DNA from: Siphonodentalium dalli
Lineage: Eukaryota; Mollusca; Scaphopoda; Gadilida; Siphonodentaliidae
Direction of reading: 5' to 3'
DNA length: 64,000 nucleotides
NCBI GenBank assembly: GCA_032622095.1
Contig: CP136067.1
Location: 119,153,281-119,217,280, forward strand
Below the pieces are notes generated by a model. It made no database searches and was not told where the DNA came from. It worked only from the letters and a program-made list of their open reading frames with translations. Each line of letters starts with the position of its first letter. Position 1 is the first letter of the stretch. The position numbers and the translations under genes are program-made. Below are positions 12,301 through 27,300 of the stretch, in pieces.

Positions 12301-15300
12301 TCCAGTGGATTCTCTTATGTATGCAAGTCTCCCATGGGGAGCCTCGCATATATAATAAAATACACTGGCCTACAAAGTCAAGGAACAATGGTTAAGCCAA
12401 TATATTCTCGTATATATGTGAGGCTCTCTGTGGGAGGTTTTTCGCAAAAAATTCAGGAAGCTCCACTCATGGAAGTGTTAAAGGCACTCAACAGGATTTC
12501 ACCTCTACCCTGCTGAATCCTGAATACCAGTTAACATAGATGGGTGAATCCTGAGTAATTGTTAAAAAAAATTTGGAATACATAGTTTTTGTGATTTTAC
12601 ACTACTATCATAGTTTTCACACATTTTCTGAAATACATTTAGTATCCATAACTGCAAGATATGACATCAAGAGGCATTAGACTGAATTACATCAAATTAT
12701 ATCATTGGGCTGCATGGACATTAATAAAAAAGTGGGTGTTTTTTGCTATAAAAGCTGCGTACCAGAATTTTTGTTGAATCGAAAACCCTGTGCCAATGCA
12801 CTCCCATCGGGATCCTGCCATATATAAGAGAATACATTGGCCTAACAATATTAATATTGAAAATTTAAGCCAATGCATTCTCTTATATATGTGAGACTCA
12901 CATATATACGATAATACACTGGTCCATGATATTTAATGTTGTACCCGCAGCTCAGCTTCCGTCAATGAAAGGGTTAACTAACACGTATAATCTAAACTGT
13001 ATATATTTGATTCTCAATGTGTCAACATTTTACTCACTTTGTATATATACGATACGAATACGATACCCATACGATACTTGCCTGTAATGTTATGCATTGT
13101 GTTACAAGTAAAGCTTTTGTTTTGTTTAAAGGTACTCAATCCGATTCGATATTCCCCATATCATCATATTCCAACAACAAGAACAACAAGAACAAGAAGA
13201 AGAACAACAACAACATCAACAACAACATTTCTTGAAATGCCGCTTCAGATATCAGAATCTATTAATTGTCCAAAAATAATGCTAACCACTGTCAACTATA
13301 GTATAAAATTGTCCAAAACCTGTTATTTATCAACATTTTGTTCAACGAAATGTTGCCGGTTTGTCAAATATCTGACACAAAAAAAGCTATCCATCTCCAT
13401 CCGCAATTTGGTCCGAGGTGGTCTTCTCGTCGACTTCTTACCAAGCCACTAAAAAGTATAAAAAGTACCGGTGGTGAAAATAATATATTTAAAAAATCGA
13501 TATCTGATCACTTTGAGCTTTGTTCCTCGACTCAAATCAAATATTTTTCACCCCGAAGCCAAAGAAATTGTGATTCGGATAATGCATCTTTAAAAACCAC
13601 GGAATAATAACGTAGGACGACTAGAGTGCGGCCATTGATGCTGCAAATAAGTTAAATGGTTAACCCCTTCATGGCGGGAGCTGTGCTGATGCAGCATTAA
13701 ATACCCTGTTCCATTGCATTCTCTTATATATGCGAGTCTCCCATATGGATCATCGCATATAAAAGAGAATACAATGGCTTAAACGTCAAGGTAACTATTG
13801 TTAGGCCAATAATTTATCTTATATATGCGAGGCTCCCTATGTGAAACTCGCATATATAATAGTATACATTGGCACAGGGTTTAATTCGCAAAATTTCAGG
13901 AATCTCCCGTCGTGGAAGGATTAACGCAGCGCCCACAATCTGATCATAAACAATTTACGATGTCTGTATTATAGAGTTATCTGTCGTTGCATTTGTTGGA
14001 AATATTGGCTATGCTGTTACAGTAATTGTTTACAAACAATGATTTCAACATGCATAAACTCGTTACTGGAGGATTATTTATATATAATTTGGGAGGGTTC
14101 TCTATTCCGAAGGTTCATTATTCCGAAGGTTCGCTATTCCGAAGGTGCATTATTCCGAAGGTTCCCTATTCCGAAGGTTCGCTATTCTGAAGGTTTTCTA
14201 TTTTGGGCGTATTTAACCATAAATGAATATAAATTTGCACCCCCCCCCCAAACAAAAATGACACGAGGAATGAAAAATACTATTACGCTACATATAGTAC
14301 ATTTATAGACCCCATTATAATACCCAGATGTCAGTTATTAATATCAAGAAGAAAGTATCAGTTTATCATTTATTATGGAAAGTTGACTGCATGACTGAAA
14401 TAAACTACACGTAAGAGATAGTCTGTCCGAACTGGCAATCTGTATTTGAAAGAAAAATCAACATTAAAGGCCCACTTAATTTTCGACCACCAGATCACAT
14501 ATATAAAATATATGCCATATTATATACCATTTGAAATAGGAAGCTCTTTAACATTGTATTATCAACTTATCCGGTGTAATAAACTGTGAACATGTTGTTT
14601 TTGGTCAGTTACCGACGTGTTTTTGTGCTTAAGTTTCATCTGGCTTGGTTGTGCAAAGTGTATTATTTTCAATGGAGGGGGAATAACTCTATATTTTAAA
14701 GATAGATTAATTCCTCTTCCCTTTTTTTAGTTTGAATTATGTTGCATTCTGAGACCCATAACAGGGGAATCTTTTTGTTATTTCAGCTGTTTTCTATTTC
14801 TCTATGGGCATCTTTTGAGACACAGACGTTTCAAATTGTGATGAATTATAGTATTTTAATCATATTTATGGCATAGATTGTTATTAAACCCGTATATCAA
14901 GGCGCTATAAACAAAATAATCGGTGACTCGAAAATTAAGTGTAAAGTTAATACAATGCCATAATTGCAGTTAGGATCATCTCATATATACCCGTATGTAT
15001 TGAGAAATAACGGCATACGTAATGACATTAAATCTCAAGGAAACTCCGAGGAAAAAAAATACATTTTTGTTTTAATGTTTTAAGTTATTTCCTTCATACA
15101 AAAATCTTCGTGATAAAGAACTCTCTCAACACTTTAGAATATAGAATTAACCTTTAAAATAACAAAAACCTTCGGAACAGCGAACCTTTGGAATAGAGAA
15201 TCATCGGAATAGCGAACATTCGGAATAGTGAACCTTCGGAATAGCGAACCTTCGGAATAGTGAACCTTCGGAATAGAGACATGTCCCCATATAATGTAAA

Positions 15301-18300
15301 TTCCTTCTATTTTTCCGTGCAACGCATTCACCATCAATATCCCAAGTAACGGGCCCTTTTCGGTGTTAAACGAAAGCTTGATATTCACTAAAACGATAGG
15401 TACCATAGATCTACTATAGTAGATCATGGAAAATGTGTATAAAGGACTCCCCAGAGGCAAAACTGACCCCAGATAAAGCAGAGTTCTACCTTATGTTACC
15501 CTCACACCATAGCGATCACCAGTTGCGTATGGTTGCGAATAAAAAATAGTGGTCATAAGTTCCGAACGCAACTCACACGCAACTAATAAGTTTTATAGGT
15601 TTGAAGTACGCAACAAGCACGCAGGCGATCGCAACAGGTACGCAACTCATAAGTTGTGAACGCAGGTGATCGCAGATCCAAATTTGATGTATCTGGCCAG
15701 GTTTTTGTACCGTACATGTTGCGAATGTGTTGCGTACCTGTTGCGTTCATTTTGCGATCGTGTTGCGTGCCTGTTGCGACACTGTTGCGTGTGTAGCGTA
15801 CCCCCAACCTATTGTGCTTATTCCCAGCGTATCCCCAACCTATGCCCTGCGTATCCAACCTATTAGTTGCGTGTGAGTTGTGTGTTAGTTGCGTACTTCA
15901 TGCGTGTTGAGAAATGGTATAAATAGTGGGCCTTTTCTAGATCCGTGTCAGTTGTTGGTGGACCTCCGAGGTGTTGACTCTTCGATGACCAAATCAGTAC
16001 TGAAGAAAATAATGAATCGGATCGGCTTTTATAGGTTTTTATCACGTGACCGATATCCGCAAATACCACGCAACTAGCACGCAGATCAAACGCAACTTGT
16101 AAGTTTTGAACGCAACTCAAACGCAACTCGTAAGTTCGGCACGAAACTCACACGCAACTCGCACGCAACTCGTATGCCGGTGATCGCAGATATTGGGGGA
16201 TCATAAGTTCAGTTCGCAACCAACACGCAACCCACACGCAACCCACACGAAACTCACACGCAACCCATATGTCGAATAGGTTACAAATTGACAAAATTGT
16301 TGATTTCGGTTGCGTTTGGTGCGTATACAAATATTTTTTACACGCAACTCATAGGTTTCAGCATACGCTATGGTGTGAGGGTAACAATACATGTATATAC
16401 TACTCACAATCTACCACCATACTTCTAATGGTGTTTGTGGAACTAAAATTGCTTGAGTGTGCAGCCAACACAATAGAACACTTAGATTAAACATAGCTTA
16501 TTGAAATAATTATATCACAGAGAGATCGGAGAACAAGTGATAGCACTTAGTCATTGCTCCTCCCCCCATGCACACACACATATTAAGTTGAAGTATATAC
16601 ATAAATATCATTTGCAAACATGGCATTTAAACACAAACGAAAAAATAAAGTAAATGTCTAATTAAATATATACATTTAGTGAGTTGACATATTAGGAGCT
16701 GTCGTTGCGATATAGTTTGATGTGTGGTTTCTTAAACGACATAGAGTTTTTCTTGAAACAATTGCTATCGCGGTTGAATTTCTGGGTTGCTTAGAATATT
16801 AATGTAATTTGTTGTGTGTATATGAGGGGTCCCCGAAGAGAGCCGTCATCGCCGACATACAGTAATGCCCTAAATAATCGACTCCGTAACAAAAGCAGAA
16901 TTATGGGTAATTTTTCAGGATTTAGTCGGAAATATGGCTTGTTGCCATTCGTCGGAAAGCTCTTAGTGAGAGCTTTCCGATGAATGGCAACAAGCCATAT
17001 TTCCGACTAAACACTGAAAAATTACCCATAATTCTGCTGTGGTTAAGGAGTCGATTATTTGGGGCATTACTGTATAAAGTAGGACAACATTTCTCGTTGA
17101 CGACTATATAGTTGGCATTCAAAAAAGAAGTGTTGTGTATTTACGACCGGATATCTACGCACGCATAGGGAATTGAGCAATAAATATGCTTAAATTATTT
17201 ATCGCCGTTCAGATGTGGATAACGTTTACACTTCAAATATTTGGGTTTAAAATATTTGGGTTGAATAGGTATTGGTGGGCAGATATAATTTATGAAGTGT
17301 ACACATGATGTGGATCGTTTATCTTTGTCTATTGCGTTCCATAGATTTACACGCGAAGAAGAAATGTTGCTTTGTATGACAGACTGCATCTTATTGTAAC
17401 AAGGTTAATAACGAATTTATGAAAGGATACCTGCTTATTTTGGATACATATTTAGGTAACTTCGCAGTAAAATAGCATAAAACACATGCAAGTTACTAAG
17501 ATGCTGTGGATTAGAATACATGTGCCTTTGAAATGAAATGATATTAATTGTTGCTTAAAATAGCTCAAACTAGAGGTGGGCTGTCACGGTCTTGCAGATA
17601 AAGATGGATAACTCTAAAATCAAGTGGTCATAATAACCACTTGATAATAGAGTTATTCATCTTTATCTGCAAGACCGTCCGTTTGACCCCAATCTTCATC
17701 GTGCAAGTGGCCCAAAAAGAATAGAAATAATAAACTTCAAAAATCGATATCTGATCACTCCGAGCCTTGATGGGTAGGTTCCTCGACTCGAATCAAATAT
17801 TTTTTATCCCCTAAGCCAAAGAAATAGTAATTTAGGAGCGTCTGGTCGGATTGAGTACCTTTAAGGAACATGTAATAACTAAGAAATCTATTCCTTTATA
17901 AGGTCTCTCTAAAAACTTCAAAAAGTTCCCACGTTTTGTGCTGGTGGAATATGATCTCTATACAGGCGTTAGCCAGAGTAGAAAATCATGGCATGATCTA
18001 ATGGAACCCATAAACGAACTTTGTCATTATGATAATTTTGTGATTTTTGGGCGCTGACCAAATTAAAATAATTAATTGCACCAAAAGTTGATATCTTTGA
18101 CGAAAGGGTTCACAAAGTGGAAATAATTACTTCCTTGTATAAGGAAGAAAAATGGGACACATTTAAAGGTACTCAATCCGATCAGATGGTCCCCAAATCG
18201 TCAAGTTACAACAACAACAACAACAACAACATTTCTTCAATCGATTAATTACAACAAAATAATGTTAACTGCTGTCAACTATCATCTAAAATTTCCCCAA

Positions 18301-21300
18301 AACGTGTTATTTATCAACATGTTGTTCAACGAAATATGGACGTATTTTAATTTGAGTATCACGAAATTTGGCCGTACATGTATTACCACTTGATTTTAGA
18401 GTTATCCATCTTCATCCGCAATTTTGTCCGAGACCGTCGACTTGACATCTCTTTTCTGGGCCACATATAATTACAAATTTCGAGAAATAACAAATTTCAA
18501 AAATCGATATCTGATCACTCTGAGCTTTGATGGGTGGGTTCCTCGACTCGAATCATTTTTTTTTTACCTCCGAAGCCAAGGGAATAGTACTTTTCGAGCG
18601 TTAATTCGGATTATGCGTCTTTAATTATATGCCTTATACCTCCGTTCATGACGTAAGTCGCCAAGAATCCAGATAGTAAGGAACCCAGCAGCATGTTCAG
18701 TGAGCCCAGCAGAATCTCATGTCTCTCATTCTCTTTGGTGAGGAATTTCTTCGGCTGACATTTCCATATCTCGGGCTGACATTATAAAGAAAAGAACAAA
18801 TTATATACAAGAAAACCATAATCAGAAATGGTAACGCGCTCAAGATAATATATTCTATACCCATGATTGTAATTATAGAATATAAAATATATTTGGTTTC
18901 ACGAATGACCAACCCAGAATTCCGTTAAAATAACAATAACAACCAGCACCTAATTAACGAACCGGCGGCCGACTCGGCCGTCTCCGACCACAACCATCAG
19001 TGGGCTGCAGAACGAAAAATATCTGTAAAATTTGAAATATAAGACTTACAAATTATCTTTTAAATTTCTTTTATTGGAAATTGACATAGCTTGTCACAAA
19101 CCAAAAATCAATATTATTAGCATAATAATGTAAAGGACAATAAACGAAATTGAAATTCCCAACTACACCTTTTACCGGACTTGGCCTCCTGGTCGCGCAG
19201 TTCGACTTTTAAACCGGAAAAACCAATTATCTATAAATAAAATGGCCCAGGGACCACGGCTATCAAGAAATTGCCGAATAGTATACACGCGGTGCGCGCG
19301 CTAATGACACTCGCCTTCTTAACACGAAACTATTAAACAAGCTACTCGTTCCAGAGTCTGACTTAAATCGTCGGGAATTCAGTTACTTCCAAGAAGCATT
19401 AAGTCAACCAATCACAACATTTAAAGACATATTAATGGACTTGTTCGGGTGCGAGAAACTGATAAGTTAGTACTCAGACGCTATGCCATCTGTGGGAATG
19501 TAGCATTCTACTAGCATCACCAAAAATCTAAAGAAATCGACCACACCACTCCATAGATATATCATCGTCTGCACTACGCTTAATTGTAAATATTTACATC
19601 TCGATTCGGGACGCGACAATCGGCGATAAACAAACGGAAATTATTTCGCCATCGAGAGTCATTGCATTTAATTAATATATAAAAATGACGGTGTGCGTAC
19701 TATAACTTGTATTAATATTCGTAAAAATAACTACTTTAAGCAAGAATATTCTCCATTTCTATTCGATCACCAACCGGAGTGTTTCACATCACGTTAACAG
19801 TAAAGCGATGAAGTCAATCTGGTGATTGTCGGAATTCCTTGGATTTGGTAGACTGTGTGTTGGGCGAGATAAAAGGAAAGTACTTCGCATCAGTATCTCC
19901 AACTCACATCTGTAAGCATGAGTGGAGCTGATGTGACAATAAAGCTCACTGCATGAACGATTTACAGAGATTCTTAAATTTTTGGTTGCCATGTTAACCG
20001 CCATCTTTGATTTGTGTGAGTATTCCTCAACTCAAATACAATAGGACTCATCGCCCGGGTATCGCCTACGTATATATACACATCGGTTGAGTATCATGAT
20101 GGACTAATTTGACTTTTATTGTTACGTGCGCTCGCGCAACAGTATGGCGATCAGACAGATTCGTAGGTTGGTGTCACCCTACTCCGTTTCACTCCATGAC
20201 GTCACCAAAAACGACGTAAAACCTCGTGGCGTTCTGACATTTTTACTGTGCCGCGTTTTTGCTATGTTTATTTTATGAGTTGTTTTCGATTATTTGTTTG
20301 TCGCCGATATCGCCATTTGTCGGGATTCCCTGTTTCTATATTTAAAACTGGCATGCTCGTAGTGAGCCTCGATTTCCATTTTTTCTCCCAGAACTCTAGA
20401 TCAAAGAGTCTATAGACTCATTCGGGACCTACATAGACTCCTTCATTTGGGTATTTTTACTTATAATTGGGAAGTTTTATCATTTTTGGTTCGTGCGAAG
20501 ACCTCTTTTTATCGTGCGGGAAAAGAGGGACATTCAAAACGCGATTTCGTAAATCGACGCAATAGGCTGAATAGCCTAACCTTCAGCCGAGTTCCGGGTC
20601 AAATGACGTAACACAAAACAAAACGCATTTGTTGACACAAACACCGTTTGAAGAGTTTATTATTACATAAATGATCGTTATTTATTAATTATTGATTAAT
20701 TATTGATATTTATTGTTGCATATTGGCTGCTATCAATATTTACACAAATGGTATTAATTATTTCTTATAATTGCTCCTTTGGTCAACTTTGACTATCGGA
20801 AAATGAAAATGAAAATATGCCGCTGAAAAAAATGTAATCGATATTAAAGTCTCATCCTTTCGGCAACATGGAATTGGTTTTAATTACGTAAATGATTAAT
20901 ATAGTAATTTGCCTTTTATCTGTGATGAAATGAGAAATGGTAATTGTCTTTTTTTGCTAACATTAAATTAAATAAATTAAGTAAAATACAGTGAAATTAT
21001 TTTTTAAATTATTGTTTATTACATTTTTGCGCACGTTGGCATCTCTCTGAGTGCATTCTAGTTTACATAGCAATGGTTTTGACATGCGAAATCTCATTAT
21101 TGGAGAGTTATTCGTAATGAAAATACGAACAAATTCCATCTATTTGTTCATGTACTTGTTGATTATTATTGTTTTACATACCTTTATGTTATTTAGTATG
21201 ACCCCCCCCCCCCTTTGAAGGCATTAAGCCCCTTTAAGCTGACATGCCTCATTTGGTCGTCAATCCTGCAAATAGCGTGTCTGGTATTTGCAGAATAAGG

Positions 21301-24300
21301 TCACCAGAGGGTGAATTTAGGGAGGCCATCCCGCACAGCTGGCTAGCATAACCAAATTCACCATCTGGGAACCTCATTCTGCTTAGGCATCATCTTCTGG
21401 GAAGTATCTATAGTTCTCAAATTTACATTGTTTGAAGCTACTTTTTCCCTTCTGAGAAGTTTCTATATCCCCTAATTTGAGGAAATTAAAATGCATAATC
21501 GAGGTGACTAATGCATGGGTGAACATCACCAACTTCAACTGGGGAACTTCAATCTGATCCTACGTCTCCCATAATAGTTGAGGTCTAAGCAGTATGAGGT
21601 CACCAGAGGGCGAATTTCATCCTCCGTGGACCTCACTCCGCAAATGACAGACACCATATATGCAGACTTGGACGTTACACCCATTATAGGTGCGTGCTTA
21701 CCTTGTCTCTGAGTTTAATATAGAATTTCCACTGGAACAGTCCAGATATCCCATAGTAGATGACGAACGATACAGACATGGAAACCAGCGACACCAAGTG
21801 GAGGTTTTCCAAACCTACCCGCTGCAGGAACGTAGCATCAACGTCCAATGACGTATTCGACATGGCTTTGATGGGGAATAACGACAGAACTTGGTCTCTG
21901 GCGATATATGTAGCAAACAGCAGCCATTCTCCTGAAGGTATAATAGTAACACATTGTTGTTAAAGTGATGTGAAACTCTCCGGTAGGGTGATCAAATATA
22001 AATGGAGAATACTCTTGTTCAAAGAAGTTATTTTTACAAATATTATATCTAAATTGAATTAAATGTAGTGACTCTCGATGGTGAAATCGTTTTCGTTAGT
22101 TTATTGCCGATAGATGCGTCCCGAATCGAGTAGTAAATATTTACAATAATTGAGAGTAGTTCAGATGATATGCGCCTCTGTTGTGATATACTGGCTAATT
22201 ATTCTCAGCTTAAAATAAATACTGCTTTAATTTAGCTACATGTGCCCGACACACATCGATATTTTAAGTTGTTTTTTAAAATGAAAATAAATCCTCTGTA
22301 TCGGGCAGATACAGTAGTGGAGAATCGTGAAAAGTCATGTGCTACTGACTGTGTTTTCTTTTATCTCAGAAGAAACTAAATTTTACTGCACACTGTGACC
22401 ACTATTTTTGAACAGGCCTATAGATTTACATCTCTCTTGACAAATTGTATCTTGTTTTGGAAAATATCTTGAACAGGAAAGACTCAATTTTGTTAAAATA
22501 CATGAGCCATTGTTACGTGCCATCCTCTGACGGTTCAAGGTCCCTCGTTTTGCAAGAATATATGTATATCTTAAAATAAACATTATATGTATCTGCTTTT
22601 TGCTGGATCACTATATGAATGCCATGTTTCCCGTCCCCTAATGCTTAGAACGAATAATGGAGATTACTATATTTAACTTTGGTGGATATCGGCGACTAAA
22701 ACATTCTAACCCACACCATTATCTTTCTCGGAAAAAGTTACCCCTGTTAGACCCCTTTGGTGCCGTCTACATGATCCCCGTGGATTTCTATAGAACACAG
22801 ACAGACAGACATTCGAAATCTTCTCTCCTATATATTTTGATACAATCTGTATTCGAGAGATAACCCACATCATCCGGACCTCAATGATATGATCGTGAAT
22901 GAGTATTGATATACCCCACTAAACTTTGACAAACACCAGTAATGGTGTGTAGATAATTTACATATCTCTCCTATATATTTTGATACAATCTATCTAATTT
23001 ACATATCTCTCTTATATATTTTGATACAATCTATCTGTTTGTCTGTTTGTCATTTATACAAATCTACGATTCTCCACCGATCGAGACCAAACTTCCTATC
23101 TAGGGGTAAAATCCCACGGACACGGTCGTTGTCGTATTGGCGATCCCGTGCGACGCCCGCTTCGCGCATGCGCAGACGAGATCTCGAAACGGGTGGAGTT
23201 TTCGACTTGAAATTTGGTGTGTGAATGTATCTTGCCCCGGATACGAATTTTATCGGGTCGCCGAGCCCGTGCGACGCAGCTTCGCGCATGCGCAGACGAG
23301 ATCTCGGAAACGGGTGGAGTTTTCGACTTGAAATTTGCTATGTGAATGTATCTTGCCCCGGATACGAATTTTATCGGGTCGCCGAGCCCGTGCGACGCAG
23401 CTTCGCGCATGCGCAGACGAGATCTCGGAAACGGGTGGAGTTTTCGACTTGAAATTTGGTGTGTGAATGTATCTTGCCCCGGATACGAATTTTATCGGGT
23501 CGCCGAGCCCGTGCGACGCAGCTTCGCGCATGCGCAGACGAGATCTCGGAAACGGGTGGAGTTTTCGACTTGAAATTTGCTATGTGAATGTATCTTGCCC
23601 CGGATACGAATTTTATCGGGTCGCCGAGCCCGTGCGACGCCAGCTTCGCGCATGCACAGACGAGATCTCGGAAACGGGTAGAGCTATCGACTTGAAATTT
23701 GCTATGTGAATGTATCTTGCCCCGGATATGAATTTTATCGGGTCGCCAAGCCCGTGCGACGCCAGCTTCGCGCATGCGCAGACCGGATCTCGGAAACGGG
23801 TGGAGCTATCGGCTTGAAATTTGGTATGTGAATGTATCTTGCCCCGGATACGAATTTTATCGGGTAGCTGAGCCCGTACGACGCCAGCTTCGCGCATGCG
23901 CAGACCAGATCTCGGAAACGGGTCGAGCTATCGACTTGAAATTTGGTTTTTGAATAGCCCGGACAACGTCAGGCTCATCGGCTAGTATATATATATATAT
24001 ATATATATATTGGTTAGACCATTAATTTCTTCATTCAGAAATTACATACTGCATCCTTTAAATTGAGTTTGTCATGGTCCATAAGATACTGGGACAACCA
24101 GAATAGAATATTTAGTTGTCAGTTGATTAAGTAATATGTATAATAACTAAGTGAGTCACAATTTGCAATCAGTTTCGGAACAGCAGAGAATATTGTTCGA
24201 GATATATGTGAACAAAATCTACACTTTTTACCAAATGTGGTTGCCATTTTGCAAGCTATCTTGGGGATTTGGTATAAACATTCCTCAGTGTGATGCATAC

Positions 24301-27300
24301 AATTCCAATCAAAACAACAAATGCATTTGATACCTAGCATAGTTCCAATTTATTTGGTAGTCCAAACCTGAAAAGTGAATTTTTGCCGATTTTAATATCA
24401 AGTTAGTGAGAGAAAATTCCAATACTTCTTGTAATGTCAATGGCTACAATAGAAAAAAATAGCCAATATGCTTCAGAAATGCTAGTATTCAATGTATACA
24501 TGACAGATTAGCCAATTTGATTCACCAAATACAACATGTAATCGATTACATGGCCTGCTGGGGCAATATTTACAATTTTCCTAATCTTGACCGCCATTTT
24601 GGCCGCCATTTTGAGAATAAGAGACAATTGGGATCAAATGAGTTGGACTATTTATAAGTAATGATATGCATCACTTACAGTGCACAGTTCTGCCCATTTA
24701 TTGTTCAAACATGACAAGAACACCAATTGTGACTTTTGGTAAAATTTTATACTGCGCTCTGTAAAATTAAATGTTTGATGTAATAGAAGGGGCTGGGACC
24801 ACACGAATGGCACATTTCATTGCTCCAGTGATCATTTAACATAAACAATACAAAAATAAAGTCACAATTCTGAACCAGTTCCACACAGCAGAAACTAATC
24901 TAGAAACTATTATTGAAAAATCGTCGATTTTTGGTGGCCATCTTGGACATGGAGTTCCAATTTTGGCCTAAAAATATGGCATTATATCTTAGCTTCATAA
25001 AAATACATACATTTGTTTACATATGACAAGATTTTCTCACTATAATTTTCATCAAACTGACTTAGTGACCCGTCTGAAAACTGCGGCCATGTTGGACGCC
25101 ATTTGTCTGGTGTCTAGACGGCCACTTTTTTCGTGATACATTGCTTAACATTTGAGGGAAATAATAAAGAAGAGAATGAGTTAAGTGAATGTAACTTCTC
25201 GGGGGGGGGGGGGGGGGTGCAGGGGGATCATAACAGCCCCTGGACTATACGTCATTCTAAACAGAAGCTGAAAATCGGATTCTGATGGAATGGTTCCAAA
25301 AGCCCATTATCATCTCAAACGCCAGGAAATATCGTTTCGTAAGTTATTTTTTTATGATCAGTGAACATTAGTTAATATTTACACCAAAAATGACGGATGT
25401 ACGCGAAAGTGTAATTGAAAGTGATTTTGTGGAGTTTTTTTTAGCGCTCCTTGCCCCTAAACGCCAGGTTTGTGAAACTTAAGAAATGGTGTTTCTCCAA
25501 TTATTCAAAGTTGATACCAAATCTAGGGCATCAAACCTTTCGTACGCGATAGAGATATTGAAACCCTCTGGACTCCCGGTCTAAATGGTCTATTTATGGG
25601 CTATCAGGTTGTTTATTTCTAGATCGCGACAGCGCCAATTCGCACGACAGTAAATATATTGTGATTTGTAATTTGCCGTACACCATCATCTAACATTTAA
25701 TGTGCTGATATTTTGAAAGTTACACTACAAATTCCCACCGATTTTCGTTGACTTAATCTCTTCATGAACACATTGATGCCTCAAGAAAATTTTAAAGGAT
25801 GTATTTTACCCTGTACCAATGCATTCTCTTATATATGCGAGTCGACCATAGGTCGCCTCGCATATATAAGAGAATGCATTGGCCTAACAATATTTTACAA
25901 TTTTAATAATTCGTTCTTGTATTCTTTAACAATTTTATAATTTCACCCATACAGAACCCCAGACAAACATGAGCAAACGACACTCTTCTATATGCTTCTA
26001 TATATGTGTGGGGCTCCCTGCAGGGTAATGGATGTTTTTTATTTTATGTCCTAAAAATTGTAAGAAACTTTATTTAAAAAAAATGATAAAAAATTGTTAG
26101 GCCAATGCATTCTCTTATATATGCGAGGCAACCTATGGTCGACTCGCACATATAAGAGAATGCATTGGCACATGATGCCTCAAGAAAATTTTAGAGGATG
26201 TATTAAATAAGATACGTTTTAGATCTCACGATTGATATGTTCCCATGCAGGAACGCAATGTCATTAACCCTTTACCCAACAAAACGGCCAAAAACGCCCA
26301 AATAAAGCTGCAACAGCCTAAAATATTTTCGGTCTGTCTCAATAACACCATACAAATATGGATATCATTGGAACCGGTTCATTGACCACATTGTGATGGT
26401 TACAGTTATGCCCTGTGCCAATGCATTCTCTTATATATGCGAGTCGACCATAGGTCGCCTCGCATATATAAGAGAATGCATTGGCCTAATAAAATTCTTT
26501 TTTTAACACTTTTTACCATTTTTTCTTACATTCTTTAACAATTTTATAATTTTTTCTTACATTTTTTAACAATTTGTATAATATATTTCTACATTCTTTG
26601 ACAATTTTATCATTTTTAATATGTTAAGCCAATGCATTCTCTTATATATGCGAGGCGACCTATGGTCGACTCGCATATATAAGAGAATGCATTGGCACAG
26701 GGCCGTTCTGTTGGGTAAAGGGTTAAATATTATCCACACATGTTGAACTGTTCAACTCATCGTCGATAATCCACCAATACCATTATATAGCGAACGTATT
26801 CAGCGAGAGACTTCGCCAAAAGTTTTACACATAAAAATTAAATTGATTAATTCTAACGGTGGTATACTACAAGAGGACAATGTTGGTAAAAATCATGCAC
26901 AATTTCCGGTGTCGGATATACACGATGTTATTGTTAGAATTTTTATCAGTGACGATTCGATTCGATGTGAAATCCTTGACCTGATTCGATGCGAGATTCG
27001 AATGACCGTTGTATATCATTATTATAGAATGGGCTTAATGGATGGAATACAGGTAGGATCGTGTAATAAAATGAATTATTACACATGATCCTACCCGTAT
27101 TCCATTCAATAAACCCATTATATAAATTGTGACACGCAACGTTCGTTGCATAACAGCAAATAGTGCCAGGTGACCTTTGACTTCCGGTTTGTCGTCTATA
27201 CATTCCGTACGCTATGTCTCAAAAATACTATGGCTTCTAATATTTTTCCAACAAACATTAATGAATGAATATTTTGAATAGTTATTTCATTAAATATGCA

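Noticed and set aside
15583-16407. Cys/Leu/Arg-rich frames in the GCAAC-rich element
   Set aside because: They translate the repeated GTTGCG/CGCAAC words and occur on both strands.
23050-23897. Arg-rich open frames on both strands
   Set aside because: Translations of the 121-bp tandem repeat in several frames; no start or family motif.
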